Shown piece by piece: positions 1 through 7,457 of a stretch of DNA of 64,000 nt. The stretch's first letter is position 1. Every line of letters starts with the position of its first letter. Source of the DNA: Pusillimonas sp. T7-7 (lineage in GTDB: Bacteria > Pseudomonadota > Gammaproteobacteria > Burkholderiales > Burkholderiaceae_B). Position numbers and translations under genes: made by a program. Under the pieces are notes generated by a model. It saw only the letters and a list, made by a program, of their open reading frames with translations, did no database searches and was not told where the DNA came from. The stretch lies in the NCBI RefSeq assembly GCF_000209655.1, contig NC_015458.1:620001-684000 (forward strand), given 5' to 3'.

Positions 1-2
1 GC

Positions 3-740
3 CTGGAGTCGCTCTGGGTCACCCTGATCACTATCGTCGTGGCTTTCGTATCGGCTTATGTACTGGGGAAATGGCTGGGCATTCCTGCCCGGCTCAAAAC
101 GCTTATTGGTGTGGGTACGGCCATATGCGGCGGCTCGGCCATTGCAGCCGTCACGCCCATTATCAAACCGGAAGAGCATGAAACAGCTTTTGCCATTTCC
201 ACGATCTTTCTCTTTAATATCGTTGCCGTGCTGGTGTTCCCCGTGATGGGGCATTGGCTGAATATGTCCGACGCCGGGTTTGGCATGTGGGCTGGCACAG
301 CCATCAACGACACCTCGTCGGTGGTGGCGGCCGGCTACAGTTACAGTACCGCTGCTGGCGACTATGCCACCATCGTCAAGCTCACAAGGGCAACCTTGAT
401 CATTCCCATCTGCCTTATTCTTGCCGTGCTGGTGGCCTGGAGTGAAAAAAAGCAAGGCAGCTCAGGCTTTAGCCTGCGACGTGTTTTTCCCTGGTTCATA
501 TTGTGGTTTCTGGTGGCTTCGGCACTGCGCTCAAGCGGACTTATTCCCGAAGCCATGCACGCCAGCCTGCATCTGCTGGCCCAGTTCCTGATCGTCGTGG
601 CCCTGACGGCCATTGGCTTGTCGTCCGATCTGCGACGCATGGCCATTGCCGGCATACGTCCGATCTTGCTGGGCCTGGGTGTATGGATGTCGGTGGCTGG
701 CAGCAGCTTGCTGGTGCAGCATCTGCTGGGCGCATGGTAA
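3..740 (+). CDS. YeiH/YadS-type putative sulfate exporter (5'-truncated by window edge)
   Basis: C-terminal part of a multi-pass inner-membrane protein of the conserved-hypothetical-698 (YeiH, UPF0324) family. The family is usually annotated as a putative sulfate exporter, but its substrate is poorly established. The reading frame is open to the left edge, so the true start lies outside. Visible features are the family-typical segment GTAICGGSAIAAVTPII, a GTAINDTSSVVAAGYSYS segment, and about six hydrophobic helices. Full-length members are about 340 residues, so roughly 90-100 N-terminal residues are missing. The stop is followed 41 bp later by the convergent SirB2 gene. Family call is firm; transported substrate is unknown. 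Confidence 0.8.
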   Translation: MESLWVTLITIVVAFVSAYVLGKWLGIPARLKTLIGVGTAICGGSAIAAVTPIIKPEEHETAFAISTIFLFNIVAVLVFPVMGHWLNMSDAGFGMWAGTAINDTSSVVAAGYSYSTAAGDYATIVKLTRATLIIPICLILAVLVAWSEKKQGSSGFSLRRVFPWFILWFLVASALRSSGLIPEAMHASLHLLAQFLIVVALTAIGLSSDLRRMAIAGIRPILLGLGVWMSVAGSSLLVQHLLGAW

Positions 741-781
741 GGGAATAAGGCCCTGGGCAAGCGTCCTTCAACAGGCTCGTG

Positions 782-1156
782 TCATGCGAACCAGGAAAGC
801 GGGTGTTTGTTTATGGCCACCCCCACGATATACGCAAAAATCAAAATGGCCACCAGCGCAGCAATAGCGCGGGTCCTGGGCGTTTTCCCCCGCTTGATGG
901 CGATAGTGCCCACGCCTATATAAGCGATCAGGGCCACGATCTTGGCCAGTATCCAAGGCTGATTGGCGCCTATCATGGCTGCCAGCGCAATGCCCGCCGC
1001 CAGCAGCACAGTGTCGATCACATGCGGCAGAGTCTTGACCAGCCGATGCTGCAACAGTGATGAACCCGTAACCGACCAGTAGGCGCGTATTACAAAGAAA
1101 AGAATGCTCAGCACGGCGGCTGTCATGTGCAGATGCTTGATCGCAAGGTAGTTCAT
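782..1156 (-). CDS. SirB2 family membrane protein
   Basis: Small integral membrane protein of 124 residues with four predicted helices. The opening MNYLAIKHLHMTAAVLSILFF and the following arrangement HRLVKTLPHVIDTVLL match the SirB2 family, named after an old Salmonella invasion-regulator locus. No biochemical function is established. The N-terminal ATG is the only sensible start, and the length matches the family. It stands alone between a convergent exporter gene and the SbmA-like ABC transporter on the same strand (38-bp gap), so it may be cotranscribed with the latter. Confidence 0.75.
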   Translation of the reverse strand: MNYLAIKHLHMTAAVLSILFFVIRAYWSVTGSSLLQHRLVKTLPHVIDTVLLAAGIALAAMIGANQPWILAKIVALIAYIGVGTIAIKRGKTPRTRAIAALVAILIFAYIVGVAINKHPLSWFA

Positions 1157-1194
1157 GGTGATGTTGCCTAAAATAGTTTCAAGATAAACCGACG

Positions 1195-3186
1195 CTATGG
1201 TAGCAGTTCGGTATGGCTGATTTCCCAGGCGCCGGTTTCGTCCCCTTTCAGGATCAATTGGCGGGTGTGATGGGCATGCAGCGTGCTGCGATGCCCCACG
1301 CTGAGCAATATGGTCTCTGGCAAGCGCTCACGAATCAGTCGATACATGGCGTCTTCAAGGCCTTCATCCATGGCCGAGGTGGCTTCATCCAGAAAGGCCG
1401 CCTGAGGTTCGGCCAGCAACAAGCGGCCGAATGCCAGGCGCTGCTGCTCACCCAGCGACAAGACACGGCCCCAGTCGGCCACCAGATCCAGCCGGTCTGC
1501 CAAGTGCCCCAACTGTATCAGCCGTAGTATGTCTGCAGCGTGCTGATCGAGCTTGCCGGATGCGCTGTCTTGGGCGCTTGGTTCGGTTTGATTTGAAAGC
1601 GCATCATCAGACGGGCGGGGCAGGCGGGAGCTGCTTTGATGGGCGCCAATCAGGCCATCAAGATTGCTGGGTACGCGATGCGCGCTGGCCAGCGCGGCTT
1701 GCTCCTGGTGCCGGATGTCGGTGACGGTTGGCCGGCCTGTGCTGTCTGGCAGGCGCTGTGGGTAATACAGGGCTTCACGCAGGCTGCCCAAAGGCAGGTA
1801 GGGTTTCTGCGACAAAAACAACACTTCGTGCTCGGGCCGTATGATGCGGCCATCGCAATAGGGCCATAAGCCTGCGATGGCTCGCAGCAAGGTGGTCTTG
1901 CCCGAGCCGGAGGGGCCGCGTATTAACAGGGGTTCGCCCGGCAAGACTTCCAGGTCAAGGTTCTTGAGCAGCAGTATGCCGGACGGCGTGCGCACGGTAA
2001 GCTGCTGCAGTGCAATGCGTGAGCCCTGCGCCTGAACATCAGGCTCGGGCAAGGTCCGCGCATCGCCAATGGCTTTGGTGAAACCGGTCAGACGATCGAG
2101 CGTGGCGCGGTAAGTGGCAAAGTCATCGTAGGCATTGCGAAAGAAAGACAAGTTGTCTTGCAGGCGGCCGAAAGCCTGGGCGGTTTGCATCAGATCGCCC
2201 AGGCTAATCTGCTGCGAGAAAAAGCGCTGGGCTTGTATGATGAAAGGAAACACCACGGCGGCCTGGCTGACTGAAAAGTTGAAGCCCAGGAACTTGAGTG
2301 ATCGATACACGATCGCCCAAGCGTTATTGATGACGTTGGCAAATCGGCCCCGCAGCATGGCGCCTTCGACTTTTTCGCCGGCATAAAAGGCAATGCTTTC
2401 AGCGTATTCGCGCAAGCGTACCAAAGCATAACGGTAATCGGCGTTGAAACGTTCGTTCAGAAAGTTCAGCAAAATCAATGGCCGCCCGATCTTGATGGCA
2501 AAGACGGTGGCCACAATGACGTAGGCGAATACCAGGAAGACCATGCCGCGAGGCACCTCCAGGCCAAAAAGCGATAGCGGCCCCGACAAATTCCACAAGA
2601 TCAAGGTGAAGGCAAAGGTGGATACCAGGGCGTTGATCACGCCCATGCATAGCGACAGCGACATCTCGACGAATATGGAGACGTCTTGCTGTATACGTTG
2701 ATCGGGGTTGTCGACAGGCGCGTCAAGATACTGGCTGCGGTAATACGCTTGTTTGTCGAGCCAGTTGCCCAGCAGCTTTTCATTCAGCCAGACGCGCCAG
2801 CGTATCGTGAACGCCTGTTGTACATAGAAATCGAACAAGGAGCGCGCCACGTGTATTGTGGCCAGGACGGCAAACAGCAGCATGGCGCCCCAAAAGCCGG
2901 ACTCGTCCAGTTTTTGCAGTGCGGTGTACATGGTGTTGTACCAGTTCGAGAACAGGACTTCCAGCCGTACGGCGCACAGGGTCAGAAACAGAATCAGCGC
3001 CAGTGTGGCCAACGGCTTCCAGCTGCGTCGTGGCGAAAAGTAGCCGGCTGCCAGTGCCCAGAACTGCCTGCCCCATACGGTGCGCCGGGCCAATACCCCT
3101 ATGCAGGAAACCGCCACCACCAAGGTAATGCTGTAGGCCTGAATCAGCCATATGCCGCTTTCGATCAATGCTTCGGTCCAGTTCAT
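1195..3186 (-). CDS. SbmA/BacA-YddA type ABC transporter, permease fused to ATPase
   Basis: 663-residue half-transporter: an N-terminal membrane domain of about 330 residues related to SbmA/BacA (signature stretch around RWRVWLNEKLLGNWLDKQAYYR, with the QRIQQDVSIF motif) fused to a C-terminal ABC ATPase. The ATPase has Walker A GPSGSGKTT, a variant signature LSLGEQQRLAFGR, and Walker B AAFLDEATSAMDE. Homodimeric relatives (YddA, Rv1819c) take up cobalamin, bleomycin-like peptides or other hydrophilic cargo. The substrate here cannot be read from sequence. The ATPase carries an unusual polar insert of about 60 residues (rich in S, D, R, Q) between Walker A and the signature. No dedicated partner gene is adjacent. 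Confidence 0.85.
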   Translation of the reverse strand: MNWTEALIESGIWLIQAYSITLVVAVSCIGVLARRTVWGRQFWALAAGYFSPRRSWKPLATLALILFLTLCAVRLEVLFSNWYNTMYTALQKLDESGFWGAMLLFAVLATIHVARSLFDFYVQQAFTIRWRVWLNEKLLGNWLDKQAYYRSQYLDAPVDNPDQRIQQDVSIFVEMSLSLCMGVINALVSTFAFTLILWNLSGPLSLFGLEVPRGMVFLVFAYVIVATVFAIKIGRPLILLNFLNERFNADYRYALVRLREYAESIAFYAGEKVEGAMLRGRFANVINNAWAIVYRSLKFLGFNFSVSQAAVVFPFIIQAQRFFSQQISLGDLMQTAQAFGRLQDNLSFFRNAYDDFATYRATLDRLTGFTKAIGDARTLPEPDVQAQGSRIALQQLTVRTPSGILLLKNLDLEVLPGEPLLIRGPSGSGKTTLLRAIAGLWPYCDGRIIRPEHEVLFLSQKPYLPLGSLREALYYPQRLPDSTGRPTVTDIRHQEQAALASAHRVPSNLDGLIGAHQSSSRLPRPSDDALSNQTEPSAQDSASGKLDQHAADILRLIQLGHLADRLDLVADWGRVLSLGEQQRLAFGRLLLAEPQAAFLDEATSAMDEGLEDAMYRLIRERLPETILLSVGHRSTLHAHHTRQLILKGDETGAWEISHTELLP

Positions 3187-3285
3187 TCGCTTTCTTTCTT
3201 ATCTCTTGTTCTGAGTTTGTGCCAACATAGCAAAGACCGTATTCCACTGGAAACGTTCCCGATGCGACGCAGTTGAGGTTGTCGC

Positions 3286-4152
3286 TTAGAGCTGATTGAG
3301 CGGTATCTTCAGATAATGCACACCGTTGTCTTCGGGCGGCGGAAACTGGCCCGCATGGATATTGATTTGAATCGCCGGCAGTATCAGTACCGGCATATCC
3401 AGGGTTTTGTCGCGTGCGTTGCGCATGTCTGTGAACTCTTGTTCACTGATGCCGTCACGAACATGAATGTTGTCGGCGCGCTGGGCCCTTGCTGTGCAGA
3501 CGTGTGTGGGCGAGCGAGTGTCGGGCGGGTAATCGTGGCATAGGTACAGGCGTGTGTCGTCGCCCAGGCTCAGCAGTGCCTGGATGGAGCGATACAGCTG
3601 GCCGGCATCGCCACCCGGAAAGTCGCAGCGCGCCGTGCCTACGTCGGGCATGAATAATGTATCGCCTACGAACGCGCCCAAGCCGTCAATGCAATAGGCT
3701 ATGTCTGCGGGGGTGTGTCCGGGGACGTGCATGACTCTTGCAGACAAGCGGCCGATCTGGAAGCGGTCGCCGTCACGAAACAGGTGGTCGAACTGCGAAC
3801 CATAGGGTTGCAACGTATCCTTGAGATTGAAGACCTCGGTGAATACTTGCTGAACCTGCACAATATGTTCGCCGATGGCGATTTTCCCGCCTAGTTGGGC
3901 CTGAATATAGCTTGCTGCGGAAAGGTGATCGGCGTGTGCATGCGTTTCAAGCAGCCATTGCACCTGCAACTGCCTTTGCCGGATGAAATCCATGATCTTG
4001 TCTGCCGAATCGGTGCTTGTACGACCCGACTTCGGGTCGTAGTCCAGGACTGAGTCGATCACGGCGCAAACGCTGTCTGCCGGATGATGAACCACATATG
4101 AAAAAGTAGAGGTCTGCTCATCAAAGAAGGCTTGAACCTGAGGCGAAGTCAT
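3286..4152 (-). CDS. MBL-fold hydrolase, persulfide-dioxygenase/Blh-like
   Basis: Metallo-beta-lactamase-fold protein with the metal motif THAHADH at residues 70-76 and the downstream ligands HVPGHTPADIAY, VGDTLF and LCHDYPP. This pattern, with one mononuclear metal site, is typical of the persulfide dioxygenase / beta-lactamase-hydrolase-like branch, which oxidises glutathione persulfide or handles H2S-derived sulfur. I chose the start MTSPQVQAFF because an AAAGGAT element lies about 8 bp upstream; a longer in-frame extension to 4200 lacks one. Nearby genes are unrelated, so the sulfur role rests on family resemblance only. Confidence 0.75.
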   Translation of the reverse strand: MTSPQVQAFFDEQTSTFSYVVHHPADSVCAVIDSVLDYDPKSGRTSTDSADKIMDFIRQRQLQVQWLLETHAHADHLSAASYIQAQLGGKIAIGEHIVQVQQVFTEVFNLKDTLQPYGSQFDHLFRDGDRFQIGRLSARVMHVPGHTPADIAYCIDGLGAFVGDTLFMPDVGTARCDFPGGDAGQLYRSIQALLSLGDDTRLYLCHDYPPDTRSPTHVCTARAQRADNIHVRDGISEQEFTDMRNARDKTLDMPVLILPAIQINIHAGQFPPPEDNGVHYLKIPLNQL

Positions 4153-4279
4153 AAGGCATCCTTTAAAAAGAGGCAACAGAGGCTGGGCGCGCACCTTCAA
4201 ATATTACACGCAGTGCTTGTGCAGCCGGCCATCGTACAGCGATAATCGGTATTCAACTCTTTATCAACACGAGGATTCC

Positions 4280-4654
4280 ATGCCGTACGTTACGATTTCC
4301 GCCACCGAAGGCCTTTCTGCCGAAAAGAAAAAGCAATTGCTGGAACGCAGCAGCGACGCGGTGGTGCAAAGCATAGGGGCGCCGCTGGCAAGCGTGCGGG
4401 TCATGCTGCACGAGCTGCCTGGTGGGCACTATTTGAACGCGGGCCAGTTCAATACGCCTGGTCTGATGTTTGTGGTTGATTTCATCGAAGGCCGTACCGA
4501 AGAGCAAAGAAATGCGCTGATTGCTGCACTCAGCAAAACCGGCACTGAAACCACTGGCATTCCTGAAAGTGAGGTTCGTGTGCGCTTGCTTGATTTCCCC
4601 AAGGCCAATATGGGCATGGCCGGCGGGATCAGTGCAAAAGCCATGGGTCGATAG
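4280..4654 (+). CDS. Tautomerase, two fused 4-oxalocrotonate-tautomerase-like units
   Basis: 124-residue protein beginning Met-Pro, giving the N-terminal catalytic proline that defines the tautomerase superfamily. It contains two tandem beta-alpha-beta units: residues 2-60 (PYVTISATEGLSAEKKKQLL...) and residues 61-124 (TPGLMFVVDFIEGRTEEQRNAL...). This is the fused arrangement of cis-3-chloroacrylic acid dehalogenase and malonate semialdehyde decarboxylase relatives. An upstream in-frame ATG at 4217 would bury the proline, and GAGGA sits just before 4280, so the shorter start is preferred. The reaction catalysed is unknown. Confidence 0.8.
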   Translation: MPYVTISATEGLSAEKKKQLLERSSDAVVQSIGAPLASVRVMLHELPGGHYLNAGQFNTPGLMFVVDFIEGRTEEQRNALIAALSKTGTETTGIPESEVRVRLLDFPKANMGMAGGISAKAMGR

Positions 4655-4661
4655 CAAGATC

Positions 4662-5213
4662 ATGGCTACGGCGCAAATCCAGCAAGCACAAGAGCTGGTC
4701 GATTTCTGGCTTGAAGCTGGCTCAGCAGCCTGGTTTACCAAGAACCCTGCGTTCGATGCCAGGTTCAAGCAGCGCTTTCTAAGTCTGCATCAGGCGGCGG
4801 CCCGCGGCGAGCTCGATAGCTGGGCGGACCACGCTGTGGGCAGCTTGGCGCTTGTCCTGTTGCTTGACCAGTTCCCGCGCAATGCCTTCCGTGGCACGCC
4901 AGCCATGTTTGCCACCGATGCCCTGGCTCGGCGGTATGCCCGCAAAGCCATTGACGCAGGCCATATTGAACAGGTAGCCCCCGAGCTGTCGCTGTTCTTC
5001 TGTGTGCCTTTCATTCATTCGGAAGCCATCGATGACCAGCGTTACGGCGTTGAGCTCTATCGCGAGTTCAGTCCCGAGGCCTTGAGCTTTGCCGTTGATC
5101 ATTGCGACATCATCGCCCGTTTTGGGCGCTTCCCGCATCGCAACCCCGTCCTGGGTCGCCAAAGCACGGCAGACGAGCTTCAGTTTCTGGCTGACGGCGG
5201 GTTCGCAGGCTAG
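4662..5213 (+). CDS. DUF924 family protein
   Basis: Protein of about 183 residues of the DUF924 family. The recognisable core is DFWLEAGSAAWFTKNPAFDARFKQRF, followed by LVLLLDQFPRNAFRGTPAMFATD and a C-terminal RFGRFPHRNPVLGRQST. The start ATG lies 7 bp after the tautomerase stop. The longer open frame back to 4521 overlaps that gene and has no homology. The family resembles all-helical TPR-like folds; its function is unknown. It probably forms a two-gene unit with the tautomerase. It converges on norR with only 15 bp between the stops. Confidence 0.8.
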   Translation: MATAQIQQAQELVDFWLEAGSAAWFTKNPAFDARFKQRFLSLHQAAARGELDSWADHAVGSLALVLLLDQFPRNAFRGTPAMFATDALARRYARKAIDAGHIEQVAPELSLFFCVPFIHSEAIDDQRYGVELYREFSPEALSFAVDHCDIIARFGRFPHRNPVLGRQSTADELQFLADGGFAG

Positions 5214-5228
5214 GGAGGCCGGGCGGCT

Positions 5229-6776
5229 TTATTTCAGCCCCAGCTTCCTGGCCAGTTTGTGCAGGTTGCTGCTGTCAATGTCCAATAGGCGCGCCGCTTG
5301 CGCCCAGTTATTATTGGTCTGTGCCAGGGCCTGCTGTACGGCATGCCGCTGGGAGTTTTCCATTGTGATGCGTAAAGGCATGGCTTTCTGTTCGGCAGCG
5401 GACCCGATATGAACGGGGCTTGCGCTGTCTGGTGCCGTTGAGTCGGGTTCATGAATGGGTTCGGCAGCGTCTACATCCAGGACCTCGGGCTCGAGCGTAA
5501 GAATTTGGTCGCGTGATGCTCCGCGGCTGAGTGTTTTCAGAGCGGCGCGACTGACCACGTGTTCGAGCTCGCGCACATTGCCAGGCCATGTGTAGTTCAA
5601 GAGCGCTCTTTCGGCCGCATACGACAGGCGCAGGCCACGCAAGCCCAATCGCGCGCGACTGAGCTCCAGGAAATGCCCCGCGAGTATCAGTACGTCGCGC
5701 CCGCGCTCGCGCAAGGGTGGAATATGTACCGGGTACACCGAGAGGCGATGATATAAGTCGGCACGGAAATTCCCCGCTGAGGTGCTCTCTTTGAGTTGCC
5801 GGTTGGTGGCGGCAATGATGCGGACATCGGTCTTGATGGTCTGGTCGGCGCCCAGCCGCTGGATTTCCCCGTTTTGCAGGGCGCGCAATAATTTGGCCTG
5901 GACCGACAGGGGCAGCTCACCGACCTCGTCCAGAAACAGCGACCCCCCTTGGGCGGCCTCGAAGCGGCCGGCGCGATCGCTGCTGGCGCCGGAAAATGCT
6001 CCCTTCACGTGCCCGAACAATTCGCTTTCGGCCAGCGACTCGGGCAGGGCGGCGCAATTGACATGAACCATGGGTTGCTGGCTGCGCCGGGACCGGCGAT
6101 GCAGCCGACGTGCGAAAAGGTCTTTGCCAACACCGGTTTCACCGGTCAGCAGCACGGGCAAGTCGGAATCAGCAACCACATCCAGTTCGTGCAGCAGCTG
6201 CGTAATAGCGTCGCTTGCCCCAAGGATCTCGCTTTCATCGACTATTTGCATGGCGTCGTTGACGCTGCTGCCCAACAGTTTCAGGCTGCGGTTTTCTTTT
6301 TCGAGTGCTGTAACCCGGATGGCTGCTTCAAGTATAAGAGAATAATGCTGCAGCTCGGCCAGTGCGGCATCATCGAATGCGCCGACTGCCAGTGCGTCCA
6401 GAGTCACCACCCCCCAGGGCCGGCCTTCGGTGTACAAGCTCATGCCCAAACAGTCGTGCACGGGCAGTGGCAAGCCTTTTTTATCGTCGAGCAGGCCGTC
6501 GTAGGGGTCAGCCAGCATGCTGCCGGGCTCGAACCAGGTTGGTTCGCGTCGCGACAAAATGGTGGCAAAACGCGGGTGCTGTGCAACAACAAAACGCCGT
6601 CCCAGCGCTTCGTGGGCCAAACCGGAGGCGGCGACCAGGCGCAGGCTGTCGTCGTCCAGGCTGAGCAGCCCGACTGCGTCGCATTCGAAATGTTCGCGCA
6701 AGGTGTGCACCGCCCTTTGCAGCCTGACGGCATTGGGCAGGTCGGTAAGCAGGTCGGCGAGTATTAGTTGATGCAT
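5229..6776 (-). CDS. norR: NorR, nitric-oxide-sensing sigma-54 activator
   Basis: 515-residue enhancer-binding protein: GAF domain (about 1-160), AAA+ ATPase (about 182-420) and C-terminal Fis-type helix-turn-helix (about 478-513). Walker A is GETGVGKD (212-219), the sigma-54 contact loop is GAFSGA (259-264, a conservative change from GAFTGA), and Walker B is LFLDE. D90, D93, C109 and D127 look like counterparts of the mononuclear-iron ligands through which E. coli NorR senses NO (inferred by alignment by eye). It is divergent from norA-norB, and the intergenic region carries three NorR boxes. The first box begins only 3 bp upstream of the norR start and no Shine-Dalgarno is visible, so norR is probably autoregulated and weakly translated. 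Confidence 0.92.
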   Translation of the reverse strand: MHQLILADLLTDLPNAVRLQRAVHTLREHFECDAVGLLSLDDDSLRLVAASGLAHEALGRRFVVAQHPRFATILSRREPTWFEPGSMLADPYDGLLDDKKGLPLPVHDCLGMSLYTEGRPWGVVTLDALAVGAFDDAALAELQHYSLILEAAIRVTALEKENRSLKLLGSSVNDAMQIVDESEILGASDAITQLLHELDVVADSDLPVLLTGETGVGKDLFARRLHRRSRRSQQPMVHVNCAALPESLAESELFGHVKGAFSGASSDRAGRFEAAQGGSLFLDEVGELPLSVQAKLLRALQNGEIQRLGADQTIKTDVRIIAATNRQLKESTSAGNFRADLYHRLSVYPVHIPPLRERGRDVLILAGHFLELSRARLGLRGLRLSYAAERALLNYTWPGNVRELEHVVSRAALKTLSRGASRDQILTLEPEVLDVDAAEPIHEPDSTAPDSASPVHIGSAAEQKAMPLRITMENSQRHAVQQALAQTNNNWAQAARLLDIDSSNLHKLARKLGLK

Positions 6777-6778
6777 AG

Positions 6779-6836
6779 GGTAATAAATACCATTTAAGGG
6801 TAAATATAACCATTTTTTACGATGGTTAATTTTACC
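6779..6836. promoter_or_regulatory. Three NorR binding sites (enhancer)
   Basis: Three perfect copies of the GGT-N7-ACC NorR consensus: 6779-6791 (GGTAATAAATACC), 6799-6811 (GGTAAATATAACC) and 6824-6836 (GGTTAATTTTACC). Spacings are 20 and 25 bp start to start. Three such boxes are the known arrangement needed for NorR hexamer assembly in Ralstonia and E. coli. They lie 39-96 bp upstream of the sigma-54 promoter of norA. Confidence 0.92.
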
Positions 6837-6874
6837 CTATTTTAGTTTTTCCTTAATAAACAATAAAGTAAATC

Positions 6875-6890
6875 TGGCACGGCTATTGCT
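6875..6890 (+). promoter_or_regulatory. Sigma-54 (-24/-12) promoter of norAB
   Basis: TGGCAC-N5-TTGCT matches the RpoN consensus (TGGCAC...TTGCW) with the canonical GG-to-GC spacing. Transcription should begin about 12 bp after the GC, near 6900, leaving a short leader before norA at 6930. Together with the upstream NorR boxes this explains NO-inducible expression of norA-norB. Confidence 0.9.
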
Positions 6891-6929
6891 TATAGAGTTG
6901 CGTGATCAACTTGTAAAAGGACAAAACAG

Positions 6930-7457
6930 ATGAACGCCTTAGTGCCAGCATCGACAGAACTCGCCGATTGGCGCAGTGCTTCCGCCGAAGACCTGGTCGC
7001 CCATATCGTAAAGCGCTTTCACGAGCGGCATCGGGAACAACTGCCCGAATTGATCCGTTTGTCGCGAAAGGTCGAGCATGTGCATCAGTCCAGTGCGGAT
7101 TGTCCGGCGGGCTTGGCCGACGCGCTCGGTGAGCTGCAGCAGGCCTTGGAAAGCCACATGTTGAAAGAAGAGCAGGTGCTGTTTCCCATGCTTGTAAAGG
7201 GTATGGGCACATCGGTTCGTGGTCCTGTGGCGATTATGCGCCTGGAACACGAAGAGCAGAGTCAGGGCATGGATGAAATCCGTCGCCTTACTCATGGCCT
7301 GGTCATTCCCGACGATGCGTGTGCCACCTGGCGTGCGCTTTACAGTGGATTATCAAGTTTTATTGAAGATTTGTCGCAGCACATAGAACTGGAAAACGAT
7401 GTGCTGTTCTTGAATGGCTCGAATGCAGCAAAAGGAGCTGAACATGCGCGAGTATAA
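6930..7457 (+). CDS. norA: NorA, hemerythrin-like di-iron NO-response protein
   Basis: 175-residue cytoplasmic hemerythrin-like four-helix protein. Likely iron ligands are His and Glu residues in HERHREQLPEL, LESHMLKEEQVLFP, RLEHEEQSQGMDEI and LSQHIELENDVLF. It resembles NorA of Ralstonia and the C-terminal part of YtfE/ScdA/DnrN but lacks their N-terminal Cys-rich DUF542 domain. It is therefore more likely an NO-binding buffer or modulator of NorR than a full cluster-repair protein. It is the first gene of the sigma-54-driven operon and overlaps the norB start by 14 bp, implying translational coupling. Confidence 0.85.
   Translation: MNALVPASTELADWRSASAEDLVAHIVKRFHERHREQLPELIRLSRKVEHVHQSSADCPAGLADALGELQQALESHMLKEEQVLFPMLVKGMGTSVRGPVAIMRLEHEEQSQGMDEIRRLTHGLVIPDDACATWRALYSGLSSFIEDLSQHIELENDVLFLNGSNAAKGAEHARV

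Noticed and set aside
5949..6767. 272-codon plus-strand frame inside norR
   Set aside because: Antisense of a confidently assigned norR; no homology visible.
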